Source of the DNA: Flavobacterium sp.
Lineage (GTDB): Bacteria > Bacteroidota > Bacteroidia > Flavobacteriales > Flavobacteriaceae
Assembly (NCBI RefSeq): GCF_028689845.1
Contig: NZ_JAQVCH010000009.1
Span: 19,247-83,246 of the forward strand
Reading direction: 5' to 3'
DNA: 64,000 bases
Shown here in pieces: positions 52,280-60,961 of this stretch (positions within the stretch are counted from its first letter, which is position 1; every line of letters starts with the position of its first letter). Below the pieces are notes generated by a model. That model had not been told where the DNA came from. It saw only the letters and a program-made list of their open reading frames with translations, and did no database searches. Position numbers and translations under genes: made by a program.

Positions 52280-53599
52280 CTAAAACGCGTTGTTGGTATA
52301 TTTTATATATTCTTTTGTTTTGACTCTCGCTTTTAGGTCATGAAGCAAATTATACAAGCCAAAAAATGTTCTATTAATGTATAAAAAATGTTTGGAACCT
52401 CTATTTCCATTCATCTTTCTGAGTTGGGTATCTTTTGAAAACTCTTCGCCCATTTTGGCAATGTTTCCGAAAAACTCTTCGTCTGAAAAATCAAAATAAT
52501 CACCGTGAAAAGGTTTGGTAAACAAACTTAATAATTGATGAAAAAGTCCTGTAAAGAAAATAATTTCGTTTGGCGAATCATCTTCTCGCAGAATTTCTAA
52601 TTCAAATAATTTTTCTTTAAATAAAGCCGGATTGTCAATTATTTCGGGTTTAGCCAATTCAAAATAAGGAACATAAAATTCTATTGGCACTTGTTTGATA
52701 CAGCCAAAATCTATCGCAATTAAATTGGCATCGGCATCAATTAAAAAATTTCCGGGATGCGGATCGGCATGCACTTGTCGTAAATAATGCATCTGATACA
52801 TATAAAAATCCCATAAGGCTTGGCCAATTTGATCGCCTTTATTTCTATCTTGATTGTGCGAGGTAAACTCAGACAAATGTTCTCCTTCCATCCAATCCAT
52901 GGTTAGAATTCGCTTAGAAGACATTTCTGGATAATAGGTTGGAAAACGCAAATGTTCAATCATTTTGCAAGCTTCCGACATGTGCTGACTTTGTTTTAAT
53001 TCTAAATCATAGTCGGTTTCTTCTAATAATTTATGTTCGACTTCTTTGAAATATTTTTCAGAATCTTTTCCCTGAAGGTTGAACATTTTAACCGCAAATG
53101 GTTTTACAATTGCAAGATCTGAACTAATACTATCCGCTACGCCAGGGTATTGGATTTTCACAGCTAAATTTTTCCCATCTTTGGTTGCTTGATGTACCTG
53201 ACCGATACTGGCAGCATTGATAGAGTCTGGCGTAAACGAATCGTATAGTTGTTCAGGATATTTTCCTAAATAATTTTTAAATGTTTTGCGAACTAATGGA
53301 GCACTTAATGGTGGGACAGAAAATTGTGCTAACGAAAACTTTTCTACATAGGCTCGTGGCATAATGTTTTTGTCCATGCTTAACATTTGAGCCACTTTTA
53401 AAGCACTTCCTTTAAGATTTTTTAATCCGTCATAAATATCCTCGGCATTGTTTTCATTCAATTTATCTTTGGATAAAGATGGATTAACGATTTTTTCACC
53501 GTAATAGGCAATGTAGTTCCCTCCTACTTTAAAGCCGGTTTTTACTAATTGACTCGCTCGTTCAATTTTATTTGTTGGTATTTTATCTAGTGTTTTCAA
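52280..53599 (-). CDS. AarF/UbiB/ABC1 family atypical kinase
   Basis: Cytoplasmic protein-kinase-like ATPase of 439 residues. Motifs: an N-terminal helix resembling the KxGQ region (YDGLKNLKGSALKVAQMLSMD), the Ala-rich INAASIGQVHQATKDGKNLAVKIQYPGV (nucleotide loop and Lys), EVEHKLLEETDYDLELKQS, then QVHADPHPGNFLI (catalytic HxDxxxxN) and LIAIDFGCIKQV (DFG). The family is known for roles in ubiquinone or other quinone metabolism. Since flavobacteria use menaquinone, that role is not assured. The TetR-like regulator gene lies 5 bp upstream, so they are co-transcribed. Confidence 0.94.
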   Translation of the reverse strand: MKTLDKIPTNKIERASQLVKTGFKVGGNYIAYYGEKIVNPSLSKDKLNENNAEDIYDGLKNLKGSALKVAQMLSMDKNIMPRAYVEKFSLAQFSVPPLSAPLVRKTFKNYLGKYPEQLYDSFTPDSINAASIGQVHQATKDGKNLAVKIQYPGVADSISSDLAIVKPFAVKMFNLQGKDSEKYFKEVEHKLLEETDYDLELKQSQHMSEACKMIEHLRFPTYYPEMSSKRILTMDWMEGEHLSEFTSHNQDRNKGDQIGQALWDFYMYQMHYLRQVHADPHPGNFLIDADANLIAIDFGCIKQVPIEFYVPYFELAKPEIIDNPALFKEKLFELEILREDDSPNEIIFFTGLFHQLLSLFTKPFHGDYFDFSDEEFFGNIAKMGEEFSKDTQLRKMNGNRGSKHFLYINRTFFGLYNLLHDLKARVKTKEYIKYTNNAF

Positions 53600-53604
53600 T
53601 TGTT

Positions 53605-54276
53605 TTAATTAAATTTTTCTTTCCATACAAATTTTCCTAAATCCAGTAAACTTTCTAAAGGCGTTGTGTCTAAAACATCAAAAGTAGCTTTCACCGTTTT
53701 TTCAATCATGATGTCTGTTTTTTCAAATCCTTTTGAAGTATCTTCTAACCAAAATTTAAGAAGGAATAAAAATTCTATCCAGGCTCCTTCTGCAAAAAGT
53801 GGTTTTGTAATTTTATTCACTTTTTTATTTTCATCAAAAGCTTGTGTCTCTATCATCTCTACGATAAAAGCTTTAAAATGGTTTCGAAACTCCTTTAATT
53901 GAGTAAGATTTTTCAACCCGTTTTTATTTTCTTTCAAAGTGAAATAAACATAACTTCTGTTTAATTTCAACACTTCAAAAAGAGTAAAATATAAAGTCAA
54001 TAATTTATTTTGATTAGAATACCCTAAATAATTTTCTTCATTTTCGATTGTTGTTTTTACATTTTCGAAAAACTTTACCCAAATTCCTTGTTTCAACGCT
54101 TCAATCGATCCATAAAAAAGGTAAAAGTCACTTTCTTCCAATTGATGTGCTTGACAAAATTGATAGACATTTTTTGTTTCAGCATTATTTTTTAATACCT
54201 CATCCATGTAAAAGCTAATGATTTGATCATCAGTTATGCTTTTTTTCTTAGTCGTTGTTTTTTTTGTTGTGGCCAT
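53605..54276 (-). CDS. TetR family-like regulator, first gene of the AarF operon
   Basis: 223 residues. A Lys/Thr-rich N-terminus (ATTKKTTTKKKS) is followed by a helix-turn-helix-like segment (DDQIISFYMDEVLKNNAETKNVYQFCQAHQLEESDFYLFYGSIEAL), a divergent version of the TetR DNA-binding domain. The all-helical C-terminal ligand domain includes LYFTLFEVLKLNRSYVYFTL and GAWIEFLFLLKFWLEDTSKG. The DNA-binding domain is weak enough that DNA binding may be lost. This TetR/AarF pair is a common arrangement in flavobacteria by my recollection. A good promoter lies just upstream (54302-54333). Confidence 0.83.
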   Translation of the reverse strand: MATTKKTTTKKKSITDDQIISFYMDEVLKNNAETKNVYQFCQAHQLEESDFYLFYGSIEALKQGIWVKFFENVKTTIENEENYLGYSNQNKLLTLYFTLFEVLKLNRSYVYFTLKENKNGLKNLTQLKEFRNHFKAFIVEMIETQAFDENKKVNKITKPLFAEGAWIEFLFLLKFWLEDTSKGFEKTDIMIEKTVKATFDVLDTTPLESLLDLGKFVWKEKFN

Positions 54277-54301
54277 TTTTTTATTGGAATTAATTCTTCT
54301 T

Positions 54302-54333
54302 CAAAGATACAAATTTGTTTAACCTTTATCAAA
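54302..54333 (-). promoter_or_regulatory. Promoter for the TetR-like/AarF operon
   Basis: On the minus strand: TTTG (54333-54330), 20 nt, then TATCTTTG (54309-54302), close to consensus, 25 bp before the ATG. Confidence 0.7.
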
Positions 54334-54366
54334 ATTATTTAAACAAAATATTTGTTAAAGTTTAAA

Positions 54367-54393
54367 AAAGGCCATCTAAAAAAGATGGCCTTT
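54367..54393 (-). terminator. Terminator after the OmpA-like gene
   Basis: AAAGGCCATCT (54367-54377) pairs with AGATGGCCTTT (54383-54393). On the minus strand the stem is followed by a T run. Confidence 0.88.
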
Positions 54394-54413
54394 AGATAAA
54401 ATAAGGTTGTTAT

Positions 54414-55103
54414 TTAATTTCCAACCTCTTTTTTTGTGTCTTGAATCATTTTTTCGTTAGCCGTAATCGTAAATTCTACCCGACGGTTTTTACTTCTTCC
54501 TTCCACAGTTTCATTAGAAGCAATTGGATCATCTGGCCCCATTCCTTTGGTTTGAAAACGTGCATTAGAAAGCCCTTTACTAGCCAAATAATTTCTTACA
54601 GAAGCTGCTCGATCTCGCGACAATTTTTGATTAAAATCAACTGGACCTGTACTATCGGTATAACCATATATTACAATATCTGTATCGGCATAACTTTCAA
54701 AAACTGGAATTAATTTGTCTAGATTTGCTTTTGCAGCAGAAGTTAAAATTGATTTATTAGTTTCGAAATTCACTGAATTTTCACCTAAAACCAATACAAT
54801 TCCTTCTTCTACCCGATTCACTTCTGCTCCTGGCAAAGCTTGTTCGATTTCACGAGCTTGTTTGTCCATTTTATTTCCAATTGAACCACCAACGGCTCCA
54901 CCAACAGCTCCGCCAATTACAGCTCCCAATGCGGTATTTCCGCCTTTCCCGAGGTTGTTTCCTAAAACTCCTCCAATAATTGCTCCAGCTGCTACGCCAA
55001 TCCCCGCACCTTTTTGCGTGTTGTTTGCGTTCTTAACCGAATCACAACTTGTTGTGAAAAAACTAAATACGGTTACTAAACTAAAAATGATATACTTCTT
55101 CAT
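54414..55103 (-). CDS. OmpA family lipoprotein with glycine zipper
   Basis: Lipoprotein with lipobox SFFTTSC (Cys at residue 20). A Gly-rich hydrophobic segment (GIGVAAGAIIGGVLGNNLGKG and AVIGGAVGGAVGGSIG, about 32-75) is a glycine zipper that may insert in the outer membrane. The C-terminal OmpA peptidoglycan-binding domain spans about 108-215, with NFETNKSILTSAAKANLDKL, IYGYTDSTGPVDFNQKLSRDRA and GRSKNRRVEFTI. The Asp and Arg residues that bind diaminopimelate are present. It is 14 bp downstream of the lipocalin-like gene and likely tethers the outer membrane to the wall. Confidence 0.93.
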   Translation of the reverse strand: MKKYIIFSLVTVFSFFTTSCDSVKNANNTQKGAGIGVAAGAIIGGVLGNNLGKGGNTALGAVIGGAVGGAVGGSIGNKMDKQAREIEQALPGAEVNRVEEGIVLVLGENSVNFETNKSILTSAAKANLDKLIPVFESYADTDIVIYGYTDSTGPVDFNQKLSRDRAASVRNYLASKGLSNARFQTKGMGPDDPIASNETVEGRSKNRRVEFTITANEKMIQDTKKEVGN

Positions 55104-55117
55104 AATAACTATTTATA

Positions 55118-55588
55118 TTAAATTGTTCGTTGAAATTGATAAACTACATCGGTTAATTTTCCACCAACGCTGATGGTATCAATTAATTGAAAAGTGTTCT
55201 CTGTTAAATTAGCTACTTTTAAAACATAGCCCTCTTTTACGTTTTTGGCTTTTTCGCCAGTTGCTAAAATCTTAAATACAAAATTTCCTTCTTTATTAAT
55301 AAACCAAGTTATTGGCGAACCAAATACTCCACAACCCGATTTTGTCAAATCCATTTGTCCTTTATTATTATTGGACACAAATGACCAATTGCTTCCCACA
55401 AAACACTGTGAATCTGCCACCTCAAACGACGTCACTTTAATGTAAGCTTGACCAGGATAAGTTACGGATGTAATGCTCCAATTGCCTTTTAGAGCAACTT
55501 CTGTTTTGTTGTCTAACTGTGTTGCCGTATTTGTCTTACAACTAATAAGAACTAACGACATGATTAAAAATACACTGATTTTTTTCAT
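55118..55588 (-). CDS. Lipocalin-like lipoprotein
   Basis: Lipoprotein signal with lipobox LVLISC (Cys at residue 17). The rest resembles the lipocalin-like family of Bacteroidota: the conserved first strand LKGNWSITSVTYPG with its GxW motif, then CFVGSNWSFVSNNNKG and FVFKILATGEKAKNV, ending in a beta strand VVYQFQRTI. It is the first gene of the pair with OmpA. A TAnnTTTG -7 element (minus strand TATCTTTG, 55624-55617) lies 29 bp upstream. The divergent spacer to htpG carries a 19-bp direct repeat. Confidence 0.85.
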   Translation of the reverse strand: MKKISVFLIMSLVLISCKTNTATQLDNKTEVALKGNWSITSVTYPGQAYIKVTSFEVADSQCFVGSNWSFVSNNNKGQMDLTKSGCGVFGSPITWFINKEGNFVFKILATGEKAKNVKEGYVLKVANLTENTFQLIDTISVGGKLTDVVYQFQRTI

Positions 55589-55656
55589 CCTAAACTAAAA
55601 TTAAATATTTATACGACAAAGATACAGCGTAAAACCGAGATTTGCATAGGATTTTC

Positions 55657-55697
55657 TTACATAATTAACACGTCAAGTTTACATAATTCACACGTCA
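55657..55697 (+). promoter_or_regulatory. 19-bp direct repeat between lipocalin-like gene and htpG, possible operator
   Basis: TTACATAATTAACACGTCA (55657-55675) and TTACATAATTCACACGTCA (55679-55697) differ at one base and are spaced 22 bp, two helical turns. The second unit ends one base before the TTTG of the proposed htpG -33 element. Confidence 0.65.
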
Positions 55698-55698
55698 T

Positions 55699-55731
55699 TT
55701 TGTCAGGTAATATCATTTGGTACTGCTTTTG
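55699..55731 (+). promoter_or_regulatory. Likely htpG promoter
   Basis: TTTG (55699-55702), a 21-nt spacer, then TGCTTTTG (55724-55731), one mismatch from TAnnTTTG. It leaves a leader of about 30 nt before the ATG at 55770. Confidence 0.55.
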
Positions 55732-55769
55732 TATAAACAAAGAAAATGTTTAATTAAAAAAATAAAAAT

Positions 55770-57656
55770 ATGTCATCAGGAAAAATTAATGTTTCAGTAG
55801 AAAACATCTTTCCCTTAATCAAAAAGTTTTTATATAGTGACCACGAAATTTTTCTTAGGGAGTTAATTTCCAACGGAACGGATGCAACGCTTAAATTGAA
55901 ACACTTAACAAGCATTGGCGAAGCTAAAGTGGAATATGGAAATCCGAAAATTGAGGTTAAAATTGACAAAGAGAACAAAAAACTACACCTCATTGATGAA
56001 GGAATTGGGATGACGATGGAAGAAGTTGAAAAATACATCAACCAAATTGCGTTTTCTGGAGCAGAAGAGTTTTTAGAAAAATACAAAGATTCTGCCAAAG
56101 ATTCAGGTATTATCGGACATTTTGGTCTCGGATTTTATTCGGCATTTATGGTCGCTTCTAAAGTTGAAATCATTACCAAATCATATAAAGACGAACCAGC
56201 AGCTCATTGGACTTGTGATGGTAGCCCAGAATTCACTTTAGTTGCTCATGATAAAACAGCAAGAGGAACCGAAATTATTTTGCATATCGCTGAGGATTCT
56301 TTAGAATTTTTAGAAGATTTTAAAATTCGTGAATTGTTGAAAAAATACAATAAATTCATGCCTGTGCCCATTAAATTTGGGACTAAAAAAGAAACGCTAC
56401 CTAAGCCAGAAGATGCTCCAGAAGATTTTAAAGCAGAGGAAATTGAAGTCGATAACATCATTAATAATCCCAATCCAGCTTGGACAAAAACACCAGCAGA
56501 ACTAAAGGATGAAGATTATAAAGATTTTTACCGCGAATTGTATCCTATGCAATTTGAAGACCCTTTATTTCACATTCATTTAAATGTGGACTATCCGTTT
56601 AACTTGACTGGGATTTTATATTTTCCAAAAATGTCCTCGGATTTACAAGTACAAAAGGATAAAATTCAATTGTATCAAAATCAAGTTTATGTTACGGATA
56701 ATGTAGAAGGAATTGTTCCTGAGTTTTTAGTGATGCTTCGCGGTGTGATTGATTCGCCAGATATTCCGTTGAATGTTTCTCGTTCTTATTTACAATCAGA
56801 CGGAAATGTGAAAAAGATATCCAACTATATCACGAGAAAAGTTGCTGATAAATTGAAATCGCTTTTCAATGAAAACCGAGCTGATTTTGAACAAAAATGG
56901 AATGATATCAAAATCGTTTTAGAATACGGAATGTTATCAGAAGATAAATTCTATGAAAAAGCAGGCGACTTTGTTTTATATCCAACGGTTGAAGATAAAT
57001 TTTATACGCTTGCCGAATTAAAAGAAACATTAAAAGACAAACAAACGGACAAAAACGGAAAATTAGTCGTTTTATATGCATCCAATAAAGAAGCCCAACA
57101 TGGTTATATTGACATCGCGAAAGAAAAAGGCTATGAAGTACTTTTATTAGACAGTCCGATTGTGTCGCATTTGATTCAGAAATTAGAATCGGATAACGAA
57201 AACTTGTCTTTTGTTCGAGTTGATTCAGATCATATTGATAAAATCATTCAAAAAGAAGAAACTACTATTTCTAAACTTTCTGACGAAGAAGCAACGCAGT
57301 TAAAAACAGTTTTAGAAGAATTGGTTCCAAAAACAACCTATACCGTTCAATTAGAACCAATGGATAGTCATGCAGCTCCGTTCATTATTACGCAACCCGA
57401 ATTCATGCGACGTATGAAAGAAATGAGTCAATCTGGCGGTGGCGGAATGTTTGGAATGGGTAATTTTCCAGAAATGTATAATTTAGTGGTGAATACCAAT
57501 TCTACTTTAGCCACGACAATCTTAGCCACAGAAGACAAAACAGTTCAAGAACATTTGGTAAAACAAGCGATGGATTTAGCCAAAATCTCGCAAGGATTAC
57601 TAAAAGGAGAAGAATTGACCGCTTTTGTTAAACGAAGTTTTGAGATGATTAAGTAA
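55770..57656 (+). CDS. htpG: Molecular chaperone HtpG (Hsp90)
   Basis: Cytoplasmic Hsp90 dimer that remodels client proteins with ATP. N-terminal GHKL ATPase: the Glu/Asn motif FLRELISNGTDATLKLKHL, DEGIGMTMEEVEKYI, and the lid/GxxGxG region IIGHFGLGFYSAFMVA. The middle domain has the catalytic Arg loop in PLNVSRSYLQSDGNVKKI. The C-terminal dimerisation domain (about 510-628) is present, with Gly-rich SQSGGGGMFGMGNF before the end. The 628-residue length is normal. A terminator lies 25 bp after the stop. Confidence 0.98.
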   Translation: MSSGKINVSVENIFPLIKKFLYSDHEIFLRELISNGTDATLKLKHLTSIGEAKVEYGNPKIEVKIDKENKKLHLIDEGIGMTMEEVEKYINQIAFSGAEEFLEKYKDSAKDSGIIGHFGLGFYSAFMVASKVEIITKSYKDEPAAHWTCDGSPEFTLVAHDKTARGTEIILHIAEDSLEFLEDFKIRELLKKYNKFMPVPIKFGTKKETLPKPEDAPEDFKAEEIEVDNIINNPNPAWTKTPAELKDEDYKDFYRELYPMQFEDPLFHIHLNVDYPFNLTGILYFPKMSSDLQVQKDKIQLYQNQVYVTDNVEGIVPEFLVMLRGVIDSPDIPLNVSRSYLQSDGNVKKISNYITRKVADKLKSLFNENRADFEQKWNDIKIVLEYGMLSEDKFYEKAGDFVLYPTVEDKFYTLAELKETLKDKQTDKNGKLVVLYASNKEAQHGYIDIAKEKGYEVLLLDSPIVSHLIQKLESDNENLSFVRVDSDHIDKIIQKEETTISKLSDEEATQLKTVLEELVPKTTYTVQLEPMDSHAAPFIITQPEFMRRMKEMSQSGGGGMFGMGNFPEMYNLVVNTNSTLATTILATEDKTVQEHLVKQAMDLAKISQGLLKGEELTAFVKRSFEMIK

Positions 57657-57680
57657 GTCGTTAGTCGATAGTAATAAGTA

Positions 57681-57711
57681 AAACCTGTGAGTGAAAGCTT
57701 GCAGGTTTTTT
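57681..57711 (+). terminator. Terminator after htpG
   Basis: AAACCTG (57681-57687) pairs with CAGGTTT (57702-57708), followed by more T residues. Confidence 0.82.
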
Positions 57712-57761
57712 TGTTTGATATGAATTTTATACTTTTATGTTTTTAAAATTAAAGAATAAAA

Positions 57762-58208
57762 ATGAGCTGGATTAAAAAATTAGACAACGTTTTAGCAAAA
57801 ATGGGAAATCCAAAAGCAATGGAGCGAAACCAAGTGGATAAGGTAACCGAATATAAAATTGTTAATGCACGAGGTGAAAAAATTGCCGAATCAGGAACTG
57901 GTGGAATTTGGGCCGAAATTAATGAATTAGCAGAGTATAGCTATCTTGATTTAATTGTAGTTGGAAACACAAAAATAAAAACAAAGCAAGGCTGTAAAAT
58001 TGTGTTTGAAGCAGAAGATAAAAAAATAGAACTGGTTTCAGACATGAACGAAATTGAATCAAATTATTCCAATGTATCCAAAACCTATATCACAGAAATT
58101 AGTTTTGATATCACGGACTTAGACATTGACTTTATTTTGAATAGAGAGGCGGAAACCGCAACCTTAAAACATAAAAAAGAAGTTGAAACGTTCAACATAT
58201 TAAAATAA
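57762..58208 (+). CDS. Cytoplasmic protein of unknown function, 148 aa
   Basis: No signal or membrane segment. The N-terminus (SWIKKLDNVLAKMGNPKAMER) is helical; the remaining 110 residues look beta-rich: EYKIVNARGEKIAESGTGG, LDLIVVGNTKIKTKQGCKIVFEAED, TYITEISFDITDLDIDFIL. I do not recognise the family. It has its own short spacer after the htpG terminator and lies 33 bp before the DUF2721 gene, so those two may be co-transcribed. Confidence 0.75.
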   Translation: MSWIKKLDNVLAKMGNPKAMERNQVDKVTEYKIVNARGEKIAESGTGGIWAEINELAEYSYLDLIVVGNTKIKTKQGCKIVFEAEDKKIELVSDMNEIESNYSNVSKTYITEISFDITDLDIDFILNREAETATLKHKKEVETFNILK

Positions 58209-58241
58209 CTACTGCATTTTTTGAACTTATAAAATTTTAAA

Positions 58242-58634
58242 ATGATCTTAACTATAGAAACTCCCGCCTTACTTTTTTCGGCGACGGCCTTAATTTTATT
58301 AGCTTATACCAATCGATTTTTAACGATTGCTCAGATTATTCGAAATCTAAAAAAAACATACGACGAGAAAGAAAGCAAAAGTATTTTAATTCAAATTAAA
58401 AACTTAAACCTACGTTTAACGTTGATTCGCTATATGCAATTAGCGGGTGTTTTTTGTTTATTTTTATCAGTTTTTGCCATGTTAGTTTTATTTTTAGAAC
58501 AACAATTTCTTGGATTAGTTTTATTTGGTGCTAGTTTATTAGCTCTTTTAGTTTCTTTAGGAATTTCGTTATGGGAAATTAGTATATCGGTAAACGCTTT
58601 ACGTTTTCATCTAAAGGACTTAGCAGATAAATAA
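58242..58634 (+). CDS. DUF2721 family membrane protein
   Basis: 130 residues with three hydrophobic segments: ALLFSATALILLAYTNRF, LAGVFCLFLSVFAMLVLFL, and FGASLLALLVSLGISLWEI. A cytoplasmic charged loop (RNLKKTYDEKESKSILIQIK) lies between the first two. The terminal ISISVNALRFHLKDL is typical of DUF2721. Function unknown. Confidence 0.85.
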   Translation: MILTIETPALLFSATALILLAYTNRFLTIAQIIRNLKKTYDEKESKSILIQIKNLNLRLTLIRYMQLAGVFCLFLSVFAMLVLFLEQQFLGLVLFGASLLALLVSLGISLWEISISVNALRFHLKDLADK

Positions 58635-58796
58635 TTACTCATCAAAAAAATAAAATCAAAAAGTCACGCTTCTACTGGAGATATAGCTTTTTTCGTAAGC
58701 TAACCGCTTAAAATGATTATGATCTGAACCAATTTTCCAACAAAATCATTCGAGAGAACTTAGTCATAAATAAAGGAATAAACCATTCCTTTTGAC

Positions 58797-58804
58797 TATA
58801 TTTG
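58797..58804 (+). promoter_or_regulatory. Likely -7 element for the EamA transporter gene
   Basis: TATATTTG matches TAnnTTTG, 20 bp before the ATG at 58825. No clear -33 element. Confidence 0.45.
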
Positions 58805-58824
58805 CCGGCTTTAAAAATTAAATT

Positions 58825-59727
58825 ATGTTCGGAAATCAGACTTTAAAAGGAGTAGTGTTGGTTGCTTTAGGAGCAACCAGTTATGGAATGCTTGCTACTT
58901 TTGTGAAATTGGCTTATCAAGAAAATTTTACGACTGCAGAAGTGACTACAGCACAATTTACCTATGGGATTTTAGGAATTTTAATCATCAACTTATTTCA
59001 ACGAGCCAAAAACAAAAATACCGCCGTAAAAGCTACTAAAAAAAATATTTCACAACTAATGTTGGCCGGAACTTCTTTAGGAATGACCAGTGTTTTTTAT
59101 TATTTAGCGGTTAAACACATTCCCGTTTCCATCGGAATTGTTTTATTAATGCAAACCGTTTGGATGGGCGTTTTATTAGAATGGATTTTAGATAAAAAAG
59201 TTCCTTCCATGCAAAAAACAATATCCGTAATCGTTGTTTTAATTGGAACTGCTTTAGCAATTAACATCTTTAAAATTAACTTTAACGACCCAGAAATTGA
59301 TTGGTCAATTGGATTAATTTGGGGATTATTAGCAGCTACTTCTTTCACCACTACGATGTTCACAGCCAATAAAGTTGCTTTAGAAATCTCTTCGGCCCAA
59401 CGAAGTTTATATATGCTTTTAGGCGGAGCTATAATCGTACTGATTTTTGCTTTAATAACACAAGTGACCCCTTTTAATTTTGAGATTTTTGCAAAATGGG
59501 GAATTATCTTAGCCTTATTTGGCACTATTATTCCGCCGATGCTTTTAAATGCAGGATTCCCACATACCGGAATTGGATTGGGAAGTATTGTCACTTCTTT
59601 AGAATTACCCGTATCGGTTTTAATGGCCTATTTCATCTTAAATGAAAAAGTTATTGGATTACAATGGTTTGGAATTTTTCTTATTATTCTCGCTATTGTG
59701 ATTATGAATATTAAAGTGAAAAAGTAA
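58825..59727 (+). CDS. EamA family (DMT superfamily) transporter
   Basis: A 300-residue exporter-type membrane protein with ten predicted helices in two repeated EamA units. Unit one: LVALGATSYGMLATFVKLAY to AINIFKINF; unit two: IGLIWGLLAATSFTTTMFTA to AIVIMNIK. Conserved features include the PVSIGIVLLMQTVWMGVLLEW segment and the ELPVSVLMAYFILNEKVIG near the end of unit two, a hallmark of the family. The substrate (amino acid, nucleotide precursor or drug) cannot be predicted. Confidence 0.92.
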   Translation: MFGNQTLKGVVLVALGATSYGMLATFVKLAYQENFTTAEVTTAQFTYGILGILIINLFQRAKNKNTAVKATKKNISQLMLAGTSLGMTSVFYYLAVKHIPVSIGIVLLMQTVWMGVLLEWILDKKVPSMQKTISVIVVLIGTALAINIFKINFNDPEIDWSIGLIWGLLAATSFTTTMFTANKVALEISSAQRSLYMLLGGAIIVLIFALITQVTPFNFEIFAKWGIILALFGTIIPPMLLNAGFPHTGIGLGSIVTSLELPVSVLMAYFILNEKVIGLQWFGIFLIILAIVIMNIKVKK

Positions 59728-59816
59728 TTTTTGCATTGTTTTTTTAATAAAATTAACAATATTGCACTTATTTAACATTTTTTTATTAAATTCGTAATGA
59801 ACTAAACAATTCAATT

Positions 59817-60173
59817 ATGAGTTTTTCATGGCATTTATATCTCTTAGCATTTCTTTTTATTCTAGCTGGCCTGAATCATTTTCGAAGGCCGAAGTTATAC
59901 TTAAAAATCATGCCTCCTACTATCCCTTACCCAAATTTCATGAATTATCTAGTGGGTTTTCTTGAAACTCTTTTGGGAATTCTTTTACTTCTTTCTGACT
60001 TTTCTAAAATAGCGGCATGGGGAATTATCTTCTTGTTGATTGCTGTTTTTCCTGCAAATATTTATATGTATCAATATGAAAAAGCGGCTTTAGGATTGCC
60101 CAAATGGGTTCGATTTATTCGTTTACCGCTTCAATTTGCACTTATCATTTGGACTTATCAATACACTAAATAA
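59817..60173 (+). CDS. DoxX-like membrane protein
   Basis: 118 residues, four hydrophobic segments (YLLAFLFILAGLNHFRRP, MNYLVGFLETLLGILLLL, IAAWGIIFLLIAVFPANIYM, PLQFALIIWTY). The first helix ending in AGLNHFRRP and the PANIYM motif in the third are typical of the DoxX/MauE-type family. These are small quinone- or thiol-associated membrane proteins; no specific function is assigned. It lies 18 bp upstream of aquaporin in the same direction. Confidence 0.87.
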   Translation: MSFSWHLYLLAFLFILAGLNHFRRPKLYLKIMPPTIPYPNFMNYLVGFLETLLGILLLLSDFSKIAAWGIIFLLIAVFPANIYMYQYEKAALGLPKWVRFIRLPLQFALIIWTYQYTK

Positions 60174-60191
60174 TAACTAAACTTTACTTTT

Positions 60192-60896
60192 ATGAAAAAA
60201 CTATTTGCAGAATTTTTCGGTACTTATTGGTTGGTTTTCGGCGGTTGTGGTAGTGCTGTATTTGCAGCTGGAATTCCAGATTTAGGAATTGGCTACGCAG
60301 GCGTTGCTTTGGCTTTTGGTTTATCGGTTTTGACCATGGCTTATGCAGTTGGACACATTTCTGGAGGACATTTTAATCCGGCTGTTTCTTTTGGATTATG
60401 GGCCGGCGGACGTTTTGACGCCAAAGAACTTTTACCTTATATCATTTCGCAATGTGTGGGAGGATTAGCTGCTGCTGCAACCTTGTACTTTATCATGAAT
60501 GGACAAGAAGGGTTTTTAGGAATTGACAATACACAAGCAGGAGCTTTTGCTTCAAATGGATACGGAGATTTTTCTCCTCATCACTATTCCATGGTTGCAG
60601 CATTTGTGACGGAATTGGTCTTAACCATGTTCTTTTTGTTAATTATATTAGGAGCAACCGATAAATTTGCCAACGGTAAATTTGCCGGAATTGCCATTGG
60701 TTTAGGTTTAACATTGATTCACCTAATCAGTATTCCAATCACAAATACATCTGTAAATCCAGCTCGTTCTACTTCTCAAGCCATTTTTGTTGGTGGTGAA
60801 CCACTTGGACAGCTTTGGCTGTTTTGGGTTGCTCCAATTTTAGGAGCTATTATCGCTGGAATCATCTACAAAAATGTATTGCAAAAAAACGTTTAA
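60192..60896 (+). CDS. aqpZ: Aquaporin Z
   Basis: Water channel of the MIP family, 234 residues, six membrane helices. Both pore motifs are intact: Asn62-Pro-Ala in [14 protein letters not shown] and Asn189-Pro-Ala in [12 protein letters not shown]. The selectivity filter matches water-specific AqpZ: Phe42, His177 in TLIHLIS, Thr186 and Arg192. The second half-helix lacks the Asp that glycerol facilitators carry after NPA, again favouring water. A terminator follows, and the DoxX-like gene precedes it by 18 bp. Confidence 0.96.
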   Translation: MKKLFAEFFGTYWLVFGGCGSAVFAAGIPDLGIGYAGVALAFGLSVLTMAYAVGHISGGHFNPAVSFGLWAGGRFDAKELLPYIISQCVGGLAAAATLYFIMNGQEGFLGIDNTQAGAFASNGYGDFSPHHYSMVAAFVTELVLTMFFLLIILGATDKFANGKFAGIAIGLGLTLIHLISIPITNTSVNPARSTSQAIFVGGEPLGQLWLFWVAPILGAIIAGIIYKNVLQKNV

Positions 60897-60919
60897 TTAT
60901 TTACGTTTAATTAATAGTT

Positions 60920-60950
60920 AAAAGCGGTGGATTATTTCCATCGCTTTTTT
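60920..60950 (+). terminator. Terminator after aqpZ
   Basis: AAAAGCGGTGGA (60920-60931) pairs with TCCATCGCTTTT (60937-60948) with one G-U pair, then TT and AT-rich sequence. Confidence 0.85.
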
Positions 60951-60961
60951 AATTTTACAGG

